64,000 nt of DNA from Acidimicrobiales bacterium (GCA_022425325.1 JAKMFW010000093.1:1-64000); one strand, 5' to 3'. Shown: positions 1-8,539, counted from the first letter of the stretch. Notes: generated by a model not told the origin, from the sequence alone. A program made the numbers and translations.

Positions 1-563
1 TGCCAGAGGATGAAGTCGAGCGGGTTGCGCTGGCGAGGATCGTCGGGGCGGCCCCCTCGTTCGGCGGCGTACTCGACCATGGTCGATTCGTCGTAGCCCG
101 ACATCGCGCCGAACGAGTCAAAGGTACGCACGTCGAAGAAGACCGTGCCGTCGACCACATAGGTGTGGCCCTTTACCTCCAACGTCTCGACGAGCTCGAC
201 CATCTCGGCCACCCATTTCGTGGCGTGAGGCTCGGCGAAGACTGGACGGGTGTTGAGGGCGATCATGTCGCCGTGGAATCGGGCGGTTTCCTCGGCGGCG
301 AGCTCGAGGAAGTCAACACCGAGTTCCCTGGCCTTGGGGAGGATGGAGTCGTCGACGTCGGTGATGTTGCGCACCAGCTTCACCTCATGGCCGAGATCCT
401 CGAGCCGGCGAATCAGGAGGTCATAGGTGAGATAGGTGTTCGCATGGCCGAGGTGGGTGGAGTCGTACGGGGTGATACCGCAGACGTACATCTTCACCTC
501 GTGTCCCGGTTCGAACGGGACGACCTCCCCGCGGGCCGTGTCGAAGAGCTGCACGTCGGCCAC
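1..563 (-). CDS. mshC: MshC-like cysteine ligase / cysteinyl-tRNA synthetase family, partial
   Basis: The gene continues beyond the left window edge; about 187 N-terminal residues are visible. It belongs to the class I cysteinyl-tRNA synthetase fold. The signature YVCGITPYDSTHLGHA (residues 26-41) carries the presumed zinc ligand Cys28 and the HIGH-type motif HLGH (37-40). The GITPYD form, rather than the CGPTVYD of CysS, together with the later NPLDFILW segment, is what MshC shows; MshC joins Cys to GlcN-Ins in mycothiol synthesis. A mycothiol role fits the mshA gene at 30107. GTG at 563 is chosen because AGGTGG lies 5 nt upstream; GTG at 572 is also in frame. A true CysS cannot be excluded from the N-terminus alone. 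Confidence 0.8.
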   Translation of the reverse strand, partial: MADVQLFDTARGEVVPFEPGHEVKMYVCGITPYDSTHLGHANTYLTYDLLIRRLEDLGHEVKLVRNITDVDDSILPKARELGVDFLELAAEETARFHGDMIALNTRPVFAEPHATKWVAEMVELVETLEVKGHTYVVDGTVFFDVRTFDSFGAMSGYDESTMVEYAAERGGRPDDPRQRNPLDFILW

Positions 564-643
564 GGTAGCCACCTGAGGTGGAGGTCATGCGTTCCTCACT
601 GCGCCGTGGCAACGGCGCGGAGAGCGGCAATGCGTTCGGAGGG

Positions 644-716
644 CGCCCCCGGCAGGAATCGAACCTGCGACGCACGGTTTAGGAAACCGACGCTCTATCC
701 ACTGAGCTACGGGGGC
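644..716 (-). tRNA. tRNA-Arg (anticodon CCU)
   Basis: The reverse strand folds as a cloverleaf. The acceptor GCCCCCG (716-710) pairs with CGGGGGC (651-645), with discriminator G at 644. The D-arm is GCTCAGTGGATAGAGC. The anticodon loop TTCCTAA gives anticodon CCU. The T-arm contains GGTTCGATTCC. CCA is not encoded. It sits about 80 bp upstream of the mshC-like start on the same strand. Confidence 0.95.
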
Positions 717-792
717 GGGGATGGCGCGAAACGCGGCGCGAAACTGCGCTGCTGGGTCCGTCCCCATGTGGGGCTGAGGCTATCGGCGTGCT

Positions 793-1446
793 TCAGGGCG
801 CGCTGTGGGCTGCGGTGGTGGGGTTCCCTCGGCGCCGTATTCGTCTGAGCGTGCCGACGATCGCGATTGCCACAAGGGCCCCTCCCCAGCGAGAGGGCTC
901 GGCAAAGAGCCAGTCACCGACCGATGCGCCGACGAGCACCACCAGCACGACACTCGGGATGATCCCGATCGCCGTGCCGAGGAAGAACGGCGTGAGCCGG
1001 ACCGAACTGGCCCCGAGCAGCCAGTCAGCCGGAGTTATCTGGCCGGTGAACAGTCGAAGCACCGCCACCTCCCGCACACCGCCCTGAGCGACGCGATCGT
1101 CCCAGGCCCGGAGCCGATCGGTCAGCCGCTGTTGGGCCCAGTCCTGGGCGACCCACCGGGCGAACGCGAACGCAATGAAGCTCGCCCCCATGTTGCCGAT
1201 CCACGACAAGGCGATCGCCGCCGGCGCCGACCAGACCAGCGACGCCGGAACCATGAACACAGGCCCCGGGAGCAGAAGAGGTTGCAGGATCCACATCGTC
1301 ACCACGAAGACAAGCGGGCCCAGCCAACCCCGCTCAACAAGGAAGGCCTCCACATCGCTCGCCGAGATCGCCTGGTTGAGCATGACGACCACAGCCACGA
1401 TCACGATCACGACTACAAGAGCGGACACTCGGCGCACGACCGCCAA
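793..1446 (-). CDS. DedA/VTT-family (TVP38/TMEM64-like) membrane protein
   Basis: This 217-residue polytopic protein has an N-terminal hydrophobic helix (about 5-25) and further membrane segments around 40-65, 72-95 and 160-185. The central stretch RLFTGQITPADWLLGAS followed by a GIIPSVVL segment resembles the conserved glycine/proline re-entrant region of the SNARE-associated (VTT) domain. Family members are lipid scramblases or transporters of the inner membrane; the substrate here is unknown. The start is weak: TTG at 1446 opens the frame, while GTG at 1437 is an equally plausible start, and no close Shine-Dalgarno is visible. The C-terminal tail is short and basic (RRIRRRG). Confidence 0.75.
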   Translation of the reverse strand: MAVVRRVSALVVVIVIVAVVVMLNQAISASDVEAFLVERGWLGPLVFVVTMWILQPLLLPGPVFMVPASLVWSAPAAIALSWIGNMGASFIAFAFARWVAQDWAQQRLTDRLRAWDDRVAQGGVREVAVLRLFTGQITPADWLLGASSVRLTPFFLGTAIGIIPSVVLVVLVGASVGDWLFAEPSRWGGALVAIAIVGTLRRIRRRGNPTTAAHSAP

Positions 1447-1563
1447 GTATGCCGCCGTCTCTCCGCAAGCGGTGATGTTACAGCGCTAGTCTGCGCTGCG
1501 CCCGCAACGCAGCGACGCCAGTGAGTTGTTCGCAAGGGCTGCACGCACCGAGAGGGGATCTTC

Positions 1564-3009
1564 GTGACCACGAGCGAAACCGGCGCTCATCTGATCGACG
1601 GCGAGTGGGTTACCAGCTCCGCCACCGGGATCAGCATGAATCCAGCCCGCCCCGACGAACCCGTGGGTGAGTACCCGCTGGGCGATGGCAGCACGGTTGC
1701 CGGTGCTGTCGGCGCGGCGACGGCGGCCCTCGGCGACTGGGCGAAAACCTCGTTCGGGACCCGCGCCAAGCTCATGGAGCAGACCGCAGTCCTGATCGAG
1801 AGCCGGATCGAGGAACTCGCCACGCTCTGCACCCTCGAGGAAGGCAAGACGTTGCCCGAGTCGCGCGGTGAGGTCGCGCTGGCGGCCGAGACGTTCCGGT
1901 TTCACGCCGGCATGGCGAAGACCTCCACCGAGCGCATCTTTCCGTCGCCCACCCCGGGCGAGACGATCCGCACCGTCCGCAGCCCGCTCGGCGTTGTCGG
2001 CGTGATCACACCGTGGAACTTCCCGATCCAGATCCCGGCGTGGAAGATCGCCCCCGCCCTCGCCGCAGGCAACACGGTCGTGTGGAAGCCGGCGAGCAAC
2101 ACGCCGCTGCTTGCGGTGGCGCTCGCGCGCATCCTGCACGAGGCGGGTTTCCCGCCCGGTGTCGTCAACCTCGTGCTCGGGCCCGGATCGATGGGTCAGG
2201 CCATCGTCGATGACGAGCGGGTGCACGGCATCACGTTCACCGGTTCGGTTCCGGTCGGGGTCGGGATTCGTGATGCGGTCACGGCCCGCAACGGGCGAGT
2301 GCAGCTCGAACTGGGAGGCCACAACCCGGCGATTGTGTGCGACGACGCCGACCTTGATCTCGCCGTACCCGCCATCGTCGCAGGGGCGATGGGGGCCACC
2401 GGCCAGAAGTGCACGGCGACGCGGCGCATCATCGCAACCCCCGGGATTCGCGATGAACTCACCGACCGGCTGATCTCGGCGGTATCGGCGTTGCAGGTCG
2501 GCGACGGCATGCACGCCGGCATCGGCATCGGCCCGCTCGTCTCGCCCGGTGCCCGAGCCGAGGTGGCCGAGGCCTACGACGCAGCGGTGGCGGAGGGCGC
2601 AGAGATCCTCGCCGCGGCCGAGGCACCCGCTGGTGACTGCTTCTTCGCCCCGACCCTGTTCGCCGGTTCGCCCGACCTCTCGCTCGGCCGCGACGAAGTG
2701 TTCGGTCCGCTCTCGTTGGTGATCGCTGCTGACTCCGACGACGAGGCGTTCGCCATGGCCAACGACACCGAGTTTGGTTTGTCGGCTTCCGTCTTCACCA
2801 ACGACCTCTGGCGAATCGACCGGGCCTTGCACGAGCTCCAGGCAGGCGTGATCAAGATCAACGCGCCGACCACCGGCACCGAACTTCATGCGCCGTTCGG
2901 CGGGGACAAGGCGTCGTCCGGCCACGCCGCCCGCGAACAAGGCGATACCGCAGTCGATTTCTTCACCCGAACCCGCACGGCGTACATCCGTCCCGGGAGG
3001 CCGGTGTGA
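1564..3009 (+). CDS. NAD(P)-dependent aldehyde dehydrogenase
   Basis: This 481-residue protein is the usual length for the ALDH superfamily. Catalytic residues are visible: Asn152 (WNFP), Lys175 (VVWKPAS), the general-base Glu249 (QLELGG) and nucleophile Cys283 in GQKCTATRR. The GQKCTAT form and the segment FGPLSLVIAADSDDEAF resemble 2-oxoglutarate-semialdehyde / succinate-semialdehyde-type dehydrogenases, but substrate cannot be assigned. GTG at 1564 is preceded by AGAGGGGATC, a usable ribosome site. A TAGTCT hexamer at 1487-1492 could be its -10 element. It is probably a single-gene unit. Confidence 0.88.
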   Translation: MTTSETGAHLIDGEWVTSSATGISMNPARPDEPVGEYPLGDGSTVAGAVGAATAALGDWAKTSFGTRAKLMEQTAVLIESRIEELATLCTLEEGKTLPESRGEVALAAETFRFHAGMAKTSTERIFPSPTPGETIRTVRSPLGVVGVITPWNFPIQIPAWKIAPALAAGNTVVWKPASNTPLLAVALARILHEAGFPPGVVNLVLGPGSMGQAIVDDERVHGITFTGSVPVGVGIRDAVTARNGRVQLELGGHNPAIVCDDADLDLAVPAIVAGAMGATGQKCTATRRIIATPGIRDELTDRLISAVSALQVGDGMHAGIGIGPLVSPGARAEVAEAYDAAVAEGAEILAAAEAPAGDCFFAPTLFAGSPDLSLGRDEVFGPLSLVIAADSDDEAFAMANDTEFGLSASVFTNDLWRIDRALHELQAGVIKINAPTTGTELHAPFGGDKASSGHAAREQGDTAVDFFTRTRTAYIRPGRPV

Positions 3010-3102
3010 GCATCGTCGGCGTCTAGGTGGTCGTCGACGCAGAGATGCTGCAGCGCGTTCACTCCGACGCGTGCTCCGCAGACGACTAGGAGGTCTCTTT
3101 TC

Positions 3103-3615
3103 GTGAAGAGAACGATGAGAATGCTCCTCGGCACCGGCCATGTCGTCGTTGGGTTGTTGCTGCTCCCTGGCTGGCTGATCGTCGATCTCGACGATTCGTG
3201 GAGTCTGGTACCCGACCAGGTGCCTGATGCCTTGCTGCTCGCTGTGGATCGCGGCGTGGGGGCCTGGGAACTGCCCGGTGTGGGTGTTGTGCTGATCCTG
3301 GCTTGGCTCGGTGCGGCTGCAGGGCTCGGGCTCGCGTTGCGGACGAAGCGATCTGGCTGGCTGTTGGTGTCGGGGTTTCTCTCTACCGTTGCGGGACTTC
3401 TCGGAGTGGCGACGATCGGCCTTCTTCTCGTCGCTTCGGTGGCGATTGGATTGCTGGTGCCCTCGGGCTGGGACGCATTCGATCCCGATGTGCGGGTTGG
3501 CTGGGCGGCCTACGCCTTCGTGGTCGGGAGCGGTGCCAACGCCGTCGCCGCTCTGATCATGTGGTTCCGTCGAGCGTCTCGTTTGACCGCCGACGGCGCG
3601 AAACGCAGCGCGTAA
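3103..3615 (+). CDS. hypothetical four-helix membrane protein
   Basis: I do not recognise this 170-residue family. It has four hydrophobic stretches, at roughly residues 8-28, 60-80, 87-117 and 132-155, short polar loops and no evident catalytic motif. The GTG start at 3103 is well supported by AGGAGGT 8 nt upstream, one of the strongest ribosome sites in the window. It lies 93 bp after the aldehyde dehydrogenase and may share its transcript. Confidence 0.65.
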   Translation: MKRTMRMLLGTGHVVVGLLLLPGWLIVDLDDSWSLVPDQVPDALLLAVDRGVGAWELPGVGVVLILAWLGAAAGLGLALRTKRSGWLLVSGFLSTVAGLLGVATIGLLLVASVAIGLLVPSGWDAFDPDVRVGWAAYAFVVGSGANAVAALIMWFRRASRLTADGAKRSA

Positions 3616-3725
3616 CCCGAAAGCAGCCGGAGTTCCTGCAACGGCTGGGACACACGGCCCATCCGCTCATCGAGTCCCGGCTGTCTCCTTCTCTGCACAG
3701 CTCGGCAGAGCCCACGTGTGCGCCG

Positions 3726-3731
3726 TACCGT
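3726..3731 (+). promoter_or_regulatory. -10 element TACCGT, leaderless-type
   Basis: The TAnnnT hexamer ends 6 nt before the ATG at 3738, which has no Shine-Dalgarno. This spacing would put the transcript start at the start codon. Confidence 0.45.
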
Positions 3732-3737
3732 CATCCC

Positions 3738-4244
3738 ATGGCCATCCCCGCGCTCGAGCGCGTCACCAACGACCGAACCCTCGCCGCGACCGTCGCCGTG
3801 CACGCAGCGGCGACGATGGCGATGGTGGGTCTGATTTGGACGGTGCAGATCGTGCACTATCCGCTCTTCGAGAGCGTCGGTGCAGAGGCGTATCCGAACT
3901 ATCAGAGCCGCCACATCGATCGCATCGGTGCCGTGCTCGCCGTGCCGTGGGGGCTGGAAGGCCTGTCGATCGTCGCCTTGCTCGTGCTTGCACGAGAGCG
4001 GACGATGCGGGTGCTCGCCGTCGTCGGGGCTGCCTTGATGGGCCTGATCCTGCTCGTGACGATGATCTGGGCAGCGCCTGTGCACGGCGAACTCCTCGAC
4101 GGGTTCGACCCTGAACAGCACGACACCCTCATGGCATCGAACCTCGTGCGGACGTTGTTGTGGACCGCGCGCGGGGGTGTGGCAATGGCGATGGTCTGGT
4201 TGCTGCTCGATCGGCAGGTCGATGCGGTCACGAAGACGACGTGA
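3738..4244 (+). CDS. hypothetical four-helix membrane protein
   Basis: This 168-residue membrane protein has four predicted helices (about 14-36, 62-84, 90-111 and 137-157). The first helix ends in WTVQIVHYPLFESVG and is followed by YQSRHIDRIG, a Tyr/His-rich pattern that recurs in uncharacterised bacterial membrane proteins, suggesting a conserved polar site at the membrane face. ATG 3738 follows a TACCGT hexamer by 6 nt with no ribosome site, so it may be translated from a leaderless mRNA. Its 3' end overlaps the convergent SARP gene by 17 bp. Function is unknown. Confidence 0.65.
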   Translation: MAIPALERVTNDRTLAATVAVHAAATMAMVGLIWTVQIVHYPLFESVGAEAYPNYQSRHIDRIGAVLAVPWGLEGLSIVALLVLARERTMRVLAVVGAALMGLILLVTMIWAAPVHGELLDGFDPEQHDTLMASNLVRTLLWTARGGVAMAMVWLLLDRQVDAVTKTT

Positions 4245-4977
4245 GGGGAACGAAGAAGTCGGGACTCGGTGCCACACCAAGATCGGTATCGAGGCGCTCG
4301 GTGAAGTCGCGTTCCACCTTCGCGGCTCCACTGGGGTTACCGGATGCCCGGAGCGCGTTCATGAGATTGCGGTGAGCGCGCTCGTCGTACGGCGCGATCC
4401 TCACCAGTTCTCGCCCCAGCTGTACGGCCATGTCGAAGTCGCTGGAGGACAATGAGATGTCGGCGAGGAGCGTGAGCGAACGCCGCTCTACGTGGTGCAT
4501 GCGGTCTCGCTCGATGTCGAGCCATTCGCGTTCGATGCCAATGAGCAGTGGGCGACGCGAGATGGCGTAGGAAATCGACGCGCGCCGAGCCGCCTCTCGG
4601 CGGTCACCGGCTCGCAGGTCGCGCAGGGCGAAATCGATGTGATGGTGCGCAAGCTCGACGTCGACGATGGTGTCCGTCGGACGATTGAAGTTCACGCTGC
4701 CGCCTGAGGAGGAGATCAGTTCGCGGCCGTCGAGTTCCAGTTTGTCCAGTGCAGACCGGAGGCGTGACAACGTGGCGTTGAGCACCGAGTCGACCGAGCG
4801 GGGTGCTTTGCCGCCCCAGATGTCATCGATGAGCCGCGCCCGGCTGATCGGGAAGGGGTCGATGACCAGGCGAGTGAGGAGATGGCGGCCGATCGGTCCA
4901 GGTAGGTCGGCGCCCGTCACGGTCGACGCGCCGGCGACGACACGAATGTCTCCCAACAGCCGAACCTCAAACTCCAC
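4228..4977 (-). CDS. SARP-type (AfsR/DnrI) transcriptional regulator with BTAD domain
   Basis: This 249-residue protein has the SARP layout. Residues about 1-95 form an OmpR-like winged helix (MEFEVRLLGDIRVVAG, then a VDSVLNATLSRLRSAL helix). Residues about 105-235 form a bacterial transcriptional activator domain of TPR-like helices (IERDRMHHVERRSLTLLADI and following). SARPs bind direct repeats near promoters and recruit RNA polymerase. Target genes are not evident; neighbours are small proteins of unknown role. The GTG start at 4977 is preceded by TAATCT at 4990-4985, 7 nt away, suggesting a leaderless transcript. There is no NB-ARC sensory extension. Confidence 0.85.
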   Translation of the reverse strand: MEFEVRLLGDIRVVAGASTVTGADLPGPIGRHLLTRLVIDPFPISRARLIDDIWGGKAPRSVDSVLNATLSRLRSALDKLELDGRELISSSGGSVNFNRPTDTIVDVELAHHHIDFALRDLRAGDRREAARRASISYAISRRPLLIGIEREWLDIERDRMHHVERRSLTLLADISLSSSDFDMAVQLGRELVRIAPYDERAHRNLMNALRASGNPSGAAKVERDFTERLDTDLGVAPSPDFFVPLTSSS

Positions 4978-4984
4978 GGGTCGG

Positions 4985-4990
4985 AGATTA
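4985..4990 (-). promoter_or_regulatory. -10 element TAATCT, leaderless-type (SARP gene)
   Basis: On the reverse strand, TAATCT ends 7 nt before the GTG at 4977, and no Shine-Dalgarno is present. Confidence 0.45.
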
Positions 4991-5141
4991 GGCGAGCAGG
5001 GCGCAGCGATCGATCGGAGTGGAGAGTGTTCATCGGCCGTTCACACGCGGAGCGCCACAAGACAATGACAACATTGGGCTGACAGCGTTGAGTAACCAAC
5101 CAGGATTGGAACGCCAACCCACCGTTCGAAAGGACATGGAC

Positions 5142-5297
5142 ATGACACTCACGGTCAAGTGCTTCTGCGGCGCAGTCGTCCAGACCGCCAGCGAAGACGA
5201 ACTCGTCGCGCAGGTTTCGGCCCATGCGTCGTCGGTCCACGACATGGACCTCTCCCGCACCGATGTTCTGGCCATGGCCAACAACTCCGAGGACTGA
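5142..5297 (+). CDS. DUF1059-like small protein
   Basis: This 51-residue protein begins MTLTVKCFCG. It has a CxC pair near the N-terminus and the segment SEDELVAQVSAHASSVHDMD, which matches the acidic helix plus AHA-x-x-H-x-M pattern of DUF1059 proteins. ATG 5142 is preferred over ATG 5136 because AAAGGA lies 7 nt upstream of the former and only 1 nt from the latter. Function is unknown; the CxC and His suggest a metal or redox site (inference). Confidence 0.7.
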   Translation: MTLTVKCFCGAVVQTASEDELVAQVSAHASSVHDMDLSRTDVLAMANNSED

Positions 5298-5399
5298 GCG
5301 TTGCGGGTTGCCTCATCACCGCACAACTCCGACCCGTGAGTCGGTCAATTTCGATCAACCACGAACAGCATCAACCACTGACAGCAAGGAAAGCAGCCG

Positions 5400-5690
5400 A
5401 TGGCATTCGTTCAAATCATGGAATTCGAGATGGAATCGGTTGAGGCCGTGCGTCTCCTGGAGGAGTACGCCGAGGAGGGCAAGGGCGTCTCGTACGCTCG
5501 TCGCGCCATTCTCGGGCACGACCGCAACCGTCCCGGCACGATCATCCAGATCATCTTCTTCGACTCCGCAGAGGAGGCCGAGTTGAACAACGAACTCGAG
5601 ATCACCCAACGCGGTGGCGAGGAGTTCGCTGCCCGTGCCCTCGAAATTCAGTTCACCGACGTCGACGTCATCACCGACATCACCATCTGA
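5400..5690 (+). CDS. hypothetical small protein, ABM/ferredoxin-fold-like
   Basis: The protein has 96 residues with an alternating beta-alpha-beta-beta-alpha-beta pattern (FVQIMEFEM strand, EAVRLLEEYAEE helix, GTIIQIIFF strand, EEAELNNELEITQRGGEEFA helix). This resembles one ferredoxin-like half of dimeric alpha/beta-barrel (antibiotic monooxygenase-like) proteins. There is no catalytic signature. AAGGAAAG upstream of ATG 5400 is the ribosome site. It follows the DUF1059-like gene by 102 bp and ends before a strong hairpin at 5798. Confidence 0.7.
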   Translation: MAFVQIMEFEMESVEAVRLLEEYAEEGKGVSYARRAILGHDRNRPGTIIQIIFFDSAEEAELNNELEITQRGGEEFAARALEIQFTDVDVITDITI

Positions 5691-5797
5691 ACCCGTGAGG
5701 TGTCCCGCCTACGGGACCGCCTCGTAGACGATGTTGTTTGGGGTTTCCGCAATGCGAGTGCAAGCGGAGAACCTGGATGCTCGAACGATTCGTGAAC

Positions 5798-5833
5798 GCG
5801 AAGGGGAGGGGCCGAAAGGCCCCTCCCCTTCGC
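5798..5833. terminator. perfect 16-bp GC hairpin with GAAA loop, shared terminator
   Basis: Positions 5798-5813 are the exact reverse complement of 5818-5833 and enclose the GNRA tetraloop GAAA. It lies between two convergent genes and would act on both strands. No T-run follows on the plus strand, so it is an I-shaped rather than classical intrinsic terminator. Confidence 0.7.
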
Positions 5834-5849
5834 TCATGACACGTGTTGG

Positions 5850-6218
5850 TCAGTCGTAGATCGCCAGGACCTGGGCGAGTGTGATCAGGCCGATGACGAG
5901 CAGGTTCACCACCCTGAACACAACGATTGGTGCTTTCGCCATCACCGCGCCGAACGGCGTGGACGCCACCCCTGCTGGCATCGACTTCTGCAGTGCGGCG
6001 AAGTCTTGGAAGATGCCATCCCACCAGATGATCACCCAGAGCGAACCGAGGACCACGAAGGTGGCCAAGGCCAACTTGATGCTGTCGCTCAGCGCCGACA
6101 CGTCCCCGAAAACGAGCATCGCAAGCGTGGCCGAGACAGCGGCCGTGTAAGGAAAGATGATCGCACGGCCATCTGCCGCACGGGTCTCAATGACCCTTGT
6201 CCAGGTCTTCTCATCCAT
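5850..6218 (-). CDS. hypothetical membrane protein
   Basis: This protein of about 122 residues has hydrophobic segments near residues 20-38, 45-66 and 95-117 and a Trp-rich middle (LWVIIWWDGIFQDF). I do not recognise the family. ATG 6218 (MDEKTW) is preferred to ATG 6236 because GGAGGT sits 10 nt before it, whereas the upstream ATG has no ribosome site. It ends just before the shared hairpin at 5798. Confidence 0.55.
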   Translation of the reverse strand: MDEKTWTRVIETRAADGRAIIFPYTAAVSATLAMLVFGDVSALSDSIKLALATFVVLGSLWVIIWWDGIFQDFAALQKSMPAGVASTPFGAVMAKAPIVVFRVVNLLVIGLITLAQVLAIYD

Positions 6219-6275
6219 TGTCTTCTGTACCTCCATGGGTGGTTTGACTCGCCGGTCGGCGAGAACGTGGGTGCC

Positions 6276-6899
6276 TCAGGCGATCCGAATGGCGACCAGA
6301 CCCTCCATGCTTCCTGCCGTCGGCTCCCCGGGAGCCGACTCGAGCAGTTGAAGAACGGCCGCGTCGGGAGTGCCAGATCGGGCTGCGTCGATGTCGTCGA
6401 TCGAGCTTGCGTTCGAACACAGGCCGATGCTGAACGGGTTTGGCTCAGCCAAGGTGAAGACCGTCTGCGTGATGCCTGATGATGCATGCTGCGCGTCGGC
6501 CATCTGATGGGTCCAGGCGACTGACGCACCCCACTGACGAGGGTCGACCTGCCAGTTCGTGACTGCGACCGCCCCGGGCGGCTCCCGCAGGGGGCCGGCG
6601 ACATGCGTTACCCGTGCCATGAAGTCCTCAGCCGGCCCATCGAGGTGCTCAGCGAAGGATCGCTGTGCCGCCATGAAATCGGCATCACCGACGAGCTGGG
6701 CGTTCATCGCCATCAGTTCGCCGTGAGTCGAGAACATGTCAGCGATCCACATCCGGCCGAACCGGCCGAGAACGACCGAGTACACCGTGGCGCTTCTGCC
6801 GGTGATCGAGTTGGCCCGCGAGATCAGATCGATCAACTCGGGGGCAGCTTCAGCAGAGTGCCCCGGCTTCACCTGAAGGTGGCGGTTGAACATGAACAT
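6276..6899 (-). CDS. hypothetical protein, probable dimeric alpha/beta-barrel fold
   Basis: This 207-residue protein opens with a strand MFMFNRHLQVKPG and a helix (AAPELIDLISRANS), then VYSVVLGRFGRMWIADMF. The pattern looks like two ferredoxin-like repeats, here over residues 1-105 and 110-205, with no recognisable active site. ATG 6899 is chosen because GGGAGA lies 6 nt upstream. The start is 25 bp downstream of the stop of the 6925 gene, so the two are probably co-transcribed. The function of the pair is unknown. Confidence 0.6.
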   Translation of the reverse strand: MFMFNRHLQVKPGHSAEAAPELIDLISRANSITGRSATVYSVVLGRFGRMWIADMFSTHGELMAMNAQLVGDADFMAAQRSFAEHLDGPAEDFMARVTHVAGPLREPPGAVAVTNWQVDPRQWGASVAWTHQMADAQHASSGITQTVFTLAEPNPFSIGLCSNASSIDDIDAARSGTPDAAVLQLLESAPGEPTAGSMEGLVAIRIA

Positions 6900-6924
6900 G
6901 TGGAATCTCCCAATTCGTGCTGGT

Positions 6925-7218
6925 TCAGCTCTCTTCGGCAATCCGCTTCGCGACCGTTGCCCCCATGTCCCCGACCGGCTGGATGGTCGCCGTACCCGAC
7001 GGAATGATCGGTCGGAGGCCCTCCACGAGGGCGTCGTAGTCGTCGGTCTCCAGCACGAAGAAGAAGTCATGGCCCGGCGGATCAACCCACGCGCCGACGA
7101 CGTTCACGCCGTTCTCCGCGAGCGCTGGCAGCACGGCTCCGAATGAGGCACCAACCGCCTCAGCGTTGTGTGCAGGGCAGGTTTTCTCATCATGGTGGTG
7201 GTGAACGTGAAACAACAT
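6925..7218 (-). CDS. DUF3303-like small His-rich protein
   Basis: This 97-residue protein begins MLFHVHHHHDEKTCPAHN, followed by LPALAENGVNVVGAWVDPPGHDFFFVLETD and a C-terminal GTATIQPVGDM. The His cluster plus TCPAH and the GAWVDxPxHxFF segment match small ferredoxin-fold proteins of the DUF3303 type. The His/Cys cluster could bind a metal (inference). ATG 7218 is used, since a GTG 18 nt upstream has no better signal. It is the first gene of a probable two-gene unit with 6276-6899. Confidence 0.65.
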   Translation of the reverse strand: MLFHVHHHHDEKTCPAHNAEAVGASFGAVLPALAENGVNVVGAWVDPPGHDFFFVLETDDYDALVEGLRPIIPSGTATIQPVGDMGATVAKRIAEES

Positions 7219-7308
7219 GTCACCACCGTCGCCCACGCGCCTTGCGAAGACATTGTCAACCCTGATGCGGGACGGCGTCGCAGCGAGCGATCAGCGACAC
7301 CTTGACGA

Positions 7309-8502
7309 TCAGGACGCCGTGAGCGGATCGCCCGTGACCTGGAAGTCGATCAGCGGGGTGACGGTCTCGCTGAGATCGACGAGGGGGCCGGCGGCCGCGG
7401 GATCGATGAACTGCGCGGTCAGGAACTGCACGGTGTAGTGGTTGAGCACGTCGTACGCGAGTTCGGGCCGGATCGCCGGCGCCTTGCAGCCATCCTCGGC
7501 CCTGGCCACCTGTTCGGCGCCGATGAGTGCCTCGAGCATGCCGAGACCGCCCAGGTCGTAGATGCCCGCGCAGGAGTCGGTGAAGCTGTTGTGGCCCGCA
7601 TTGGCAATGTTCACGAGGAGTGCGTCCTCGAGCTGCTCGAACAGGCCGTAGCTCCGTTCCGGTGCGACGGTCTCGTCGTTCTCGGCGATGAACACGATCG
7701 CCGGCTTCTGAATCACTGTCTGCGGCGTGCCCGCAGCGATCGTGATGTAGGCGTCGATGACATCTTCTGCCGCGGCACGGCCCGACGTGCCACCACCGGC
7801 CGAGTGCCCGGTGATCGCAACCCCGTCGAGGTCACTCACCGGGCCGAGCTCGGGATGGGCAGCGAGCGCATCAAGACTGTTGAGGACGTCGAGGACATCT
7901 TGGTTCTCCGCTCCACCGCCGAGCGTGCCCGTGGCCTGAGCGGCGATGCCGCGCTCGAGATGGTCGGTGGTGATCGCAACGAACCCCCACGAGGCGACAT
8001 GGCTGAGGTGGAACGTCGACGTCTGACGGAACCCTCCGAAGCCGTGGCTGAACACCAGCACCGGAAACGCCTGCTCGTCGTTGACGACCAGTGCATCCCG
8101 ATACGCCGTGGTGTCGAACTCGCCGGTGAGTTCGTCGGGAATGAACACCTGGAGTTCCTCAGGAAAGACCGAGAGCGAATCGAAGATCTCCGTCTGGGCG
8201 TCGAGCTCGGGAATTGCCGGGTAGTAGACGTCGGCGAGACGGTCGCCGAGATCGAGGGTTGCGATGCCGACGCCGTACGGCCCGCGTTCGGTGAACATCA
8301 CGGGTTCAGGCGCAATGGTCGTGGTCGTGGTCGTGGTCGTCGGTGCGTCGGTCGTTGGGACGGCGGCATCGGTCGTGGTGGGGGCCGCCATTGTGGTCGT
8401 CGGTGCTGCTGTCGTTGTCGTGGCGGCGGTCTCGTCGGTGTTCCCACCCCCGCAACCGGCGGCGATGAGTGCGAGGGCGGCCAGGACGAAACGAGTGCGC
8501 AT
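7309..8502 (-). CDS. secreted alpha/beta-hydrolase lipoprotein (PAF-acetylhydrolase/dienelactone hydrolase-like)
   Basis: The 397-residue protein begins MRTRFVLAALALIAAGC, a lipoprotein signal with lipid-acceptor Cys17. A Thr/Ala/Pro-rich spacer of about 45 residues follows and probably lifts the enzyme off the membrane. The hydrolase domain has oxyanion segment FSHGFGG, nucleophile motif GHSAGG, an Asp in FIAENDE and a late His in NAGHNSF, a complete Ser-Asp-His set. It resembles platelet-activating-factor acetylhydrolase-like esterases; substrate is unknown. ATG 8502 has GGGGAG about 9 nt upstream. The gene is divergent from the SnoaL-like gene. Confidence 0.82.
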   Translation of the reverse strand: MRTRFVLAALALIAAGCGGGNTDETAATTTTAAPTTTMAAPTTTDAAVPTTDAPTTTTTTTTIAPEPVMFTERGPYGVGIATLDLGDRLADVYYPAIPELDAQTEIFDSLSVFPEELQVFIPDELTGEFDTTAYRDALVVNDEQAFPVLVFSHGFGGFRQTSTFHLSHVASWGFVAITTDHLERGIAAQATGTLGGGAENQDVLDVLNSLDALAAHPELGPVSDLDGVAITGHSAGGGTSGRAAAEDVIDAYITIAAGTPQTVIQKPAIVFIAENDETVAPERSYGLFEQLEDALLVNIANAGHNSFTDSCAGIYDLGGLGMLEALIGAEQVARAEDGCKAPAIRPELAYDVLNHYTVQFLTAQFIDPAAAGPLVDLSETVTPLIDFQVTGDPLTAS

Positions 8503-8526
8503 CCAGCGATGCTCCCCGCAGCGCCG

Positions 8527-8532
8527 TACCAT
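8527..8532 (+). promoter_or_regulatory. -10 element TACCAT, leaderless-type
   Basis: TACCAT ends 7 nt before ATG 8540, and no Shine-Dalgarno is present. Confidence 0.45.
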
Positions 8533-8539
8533 CCGCAAG

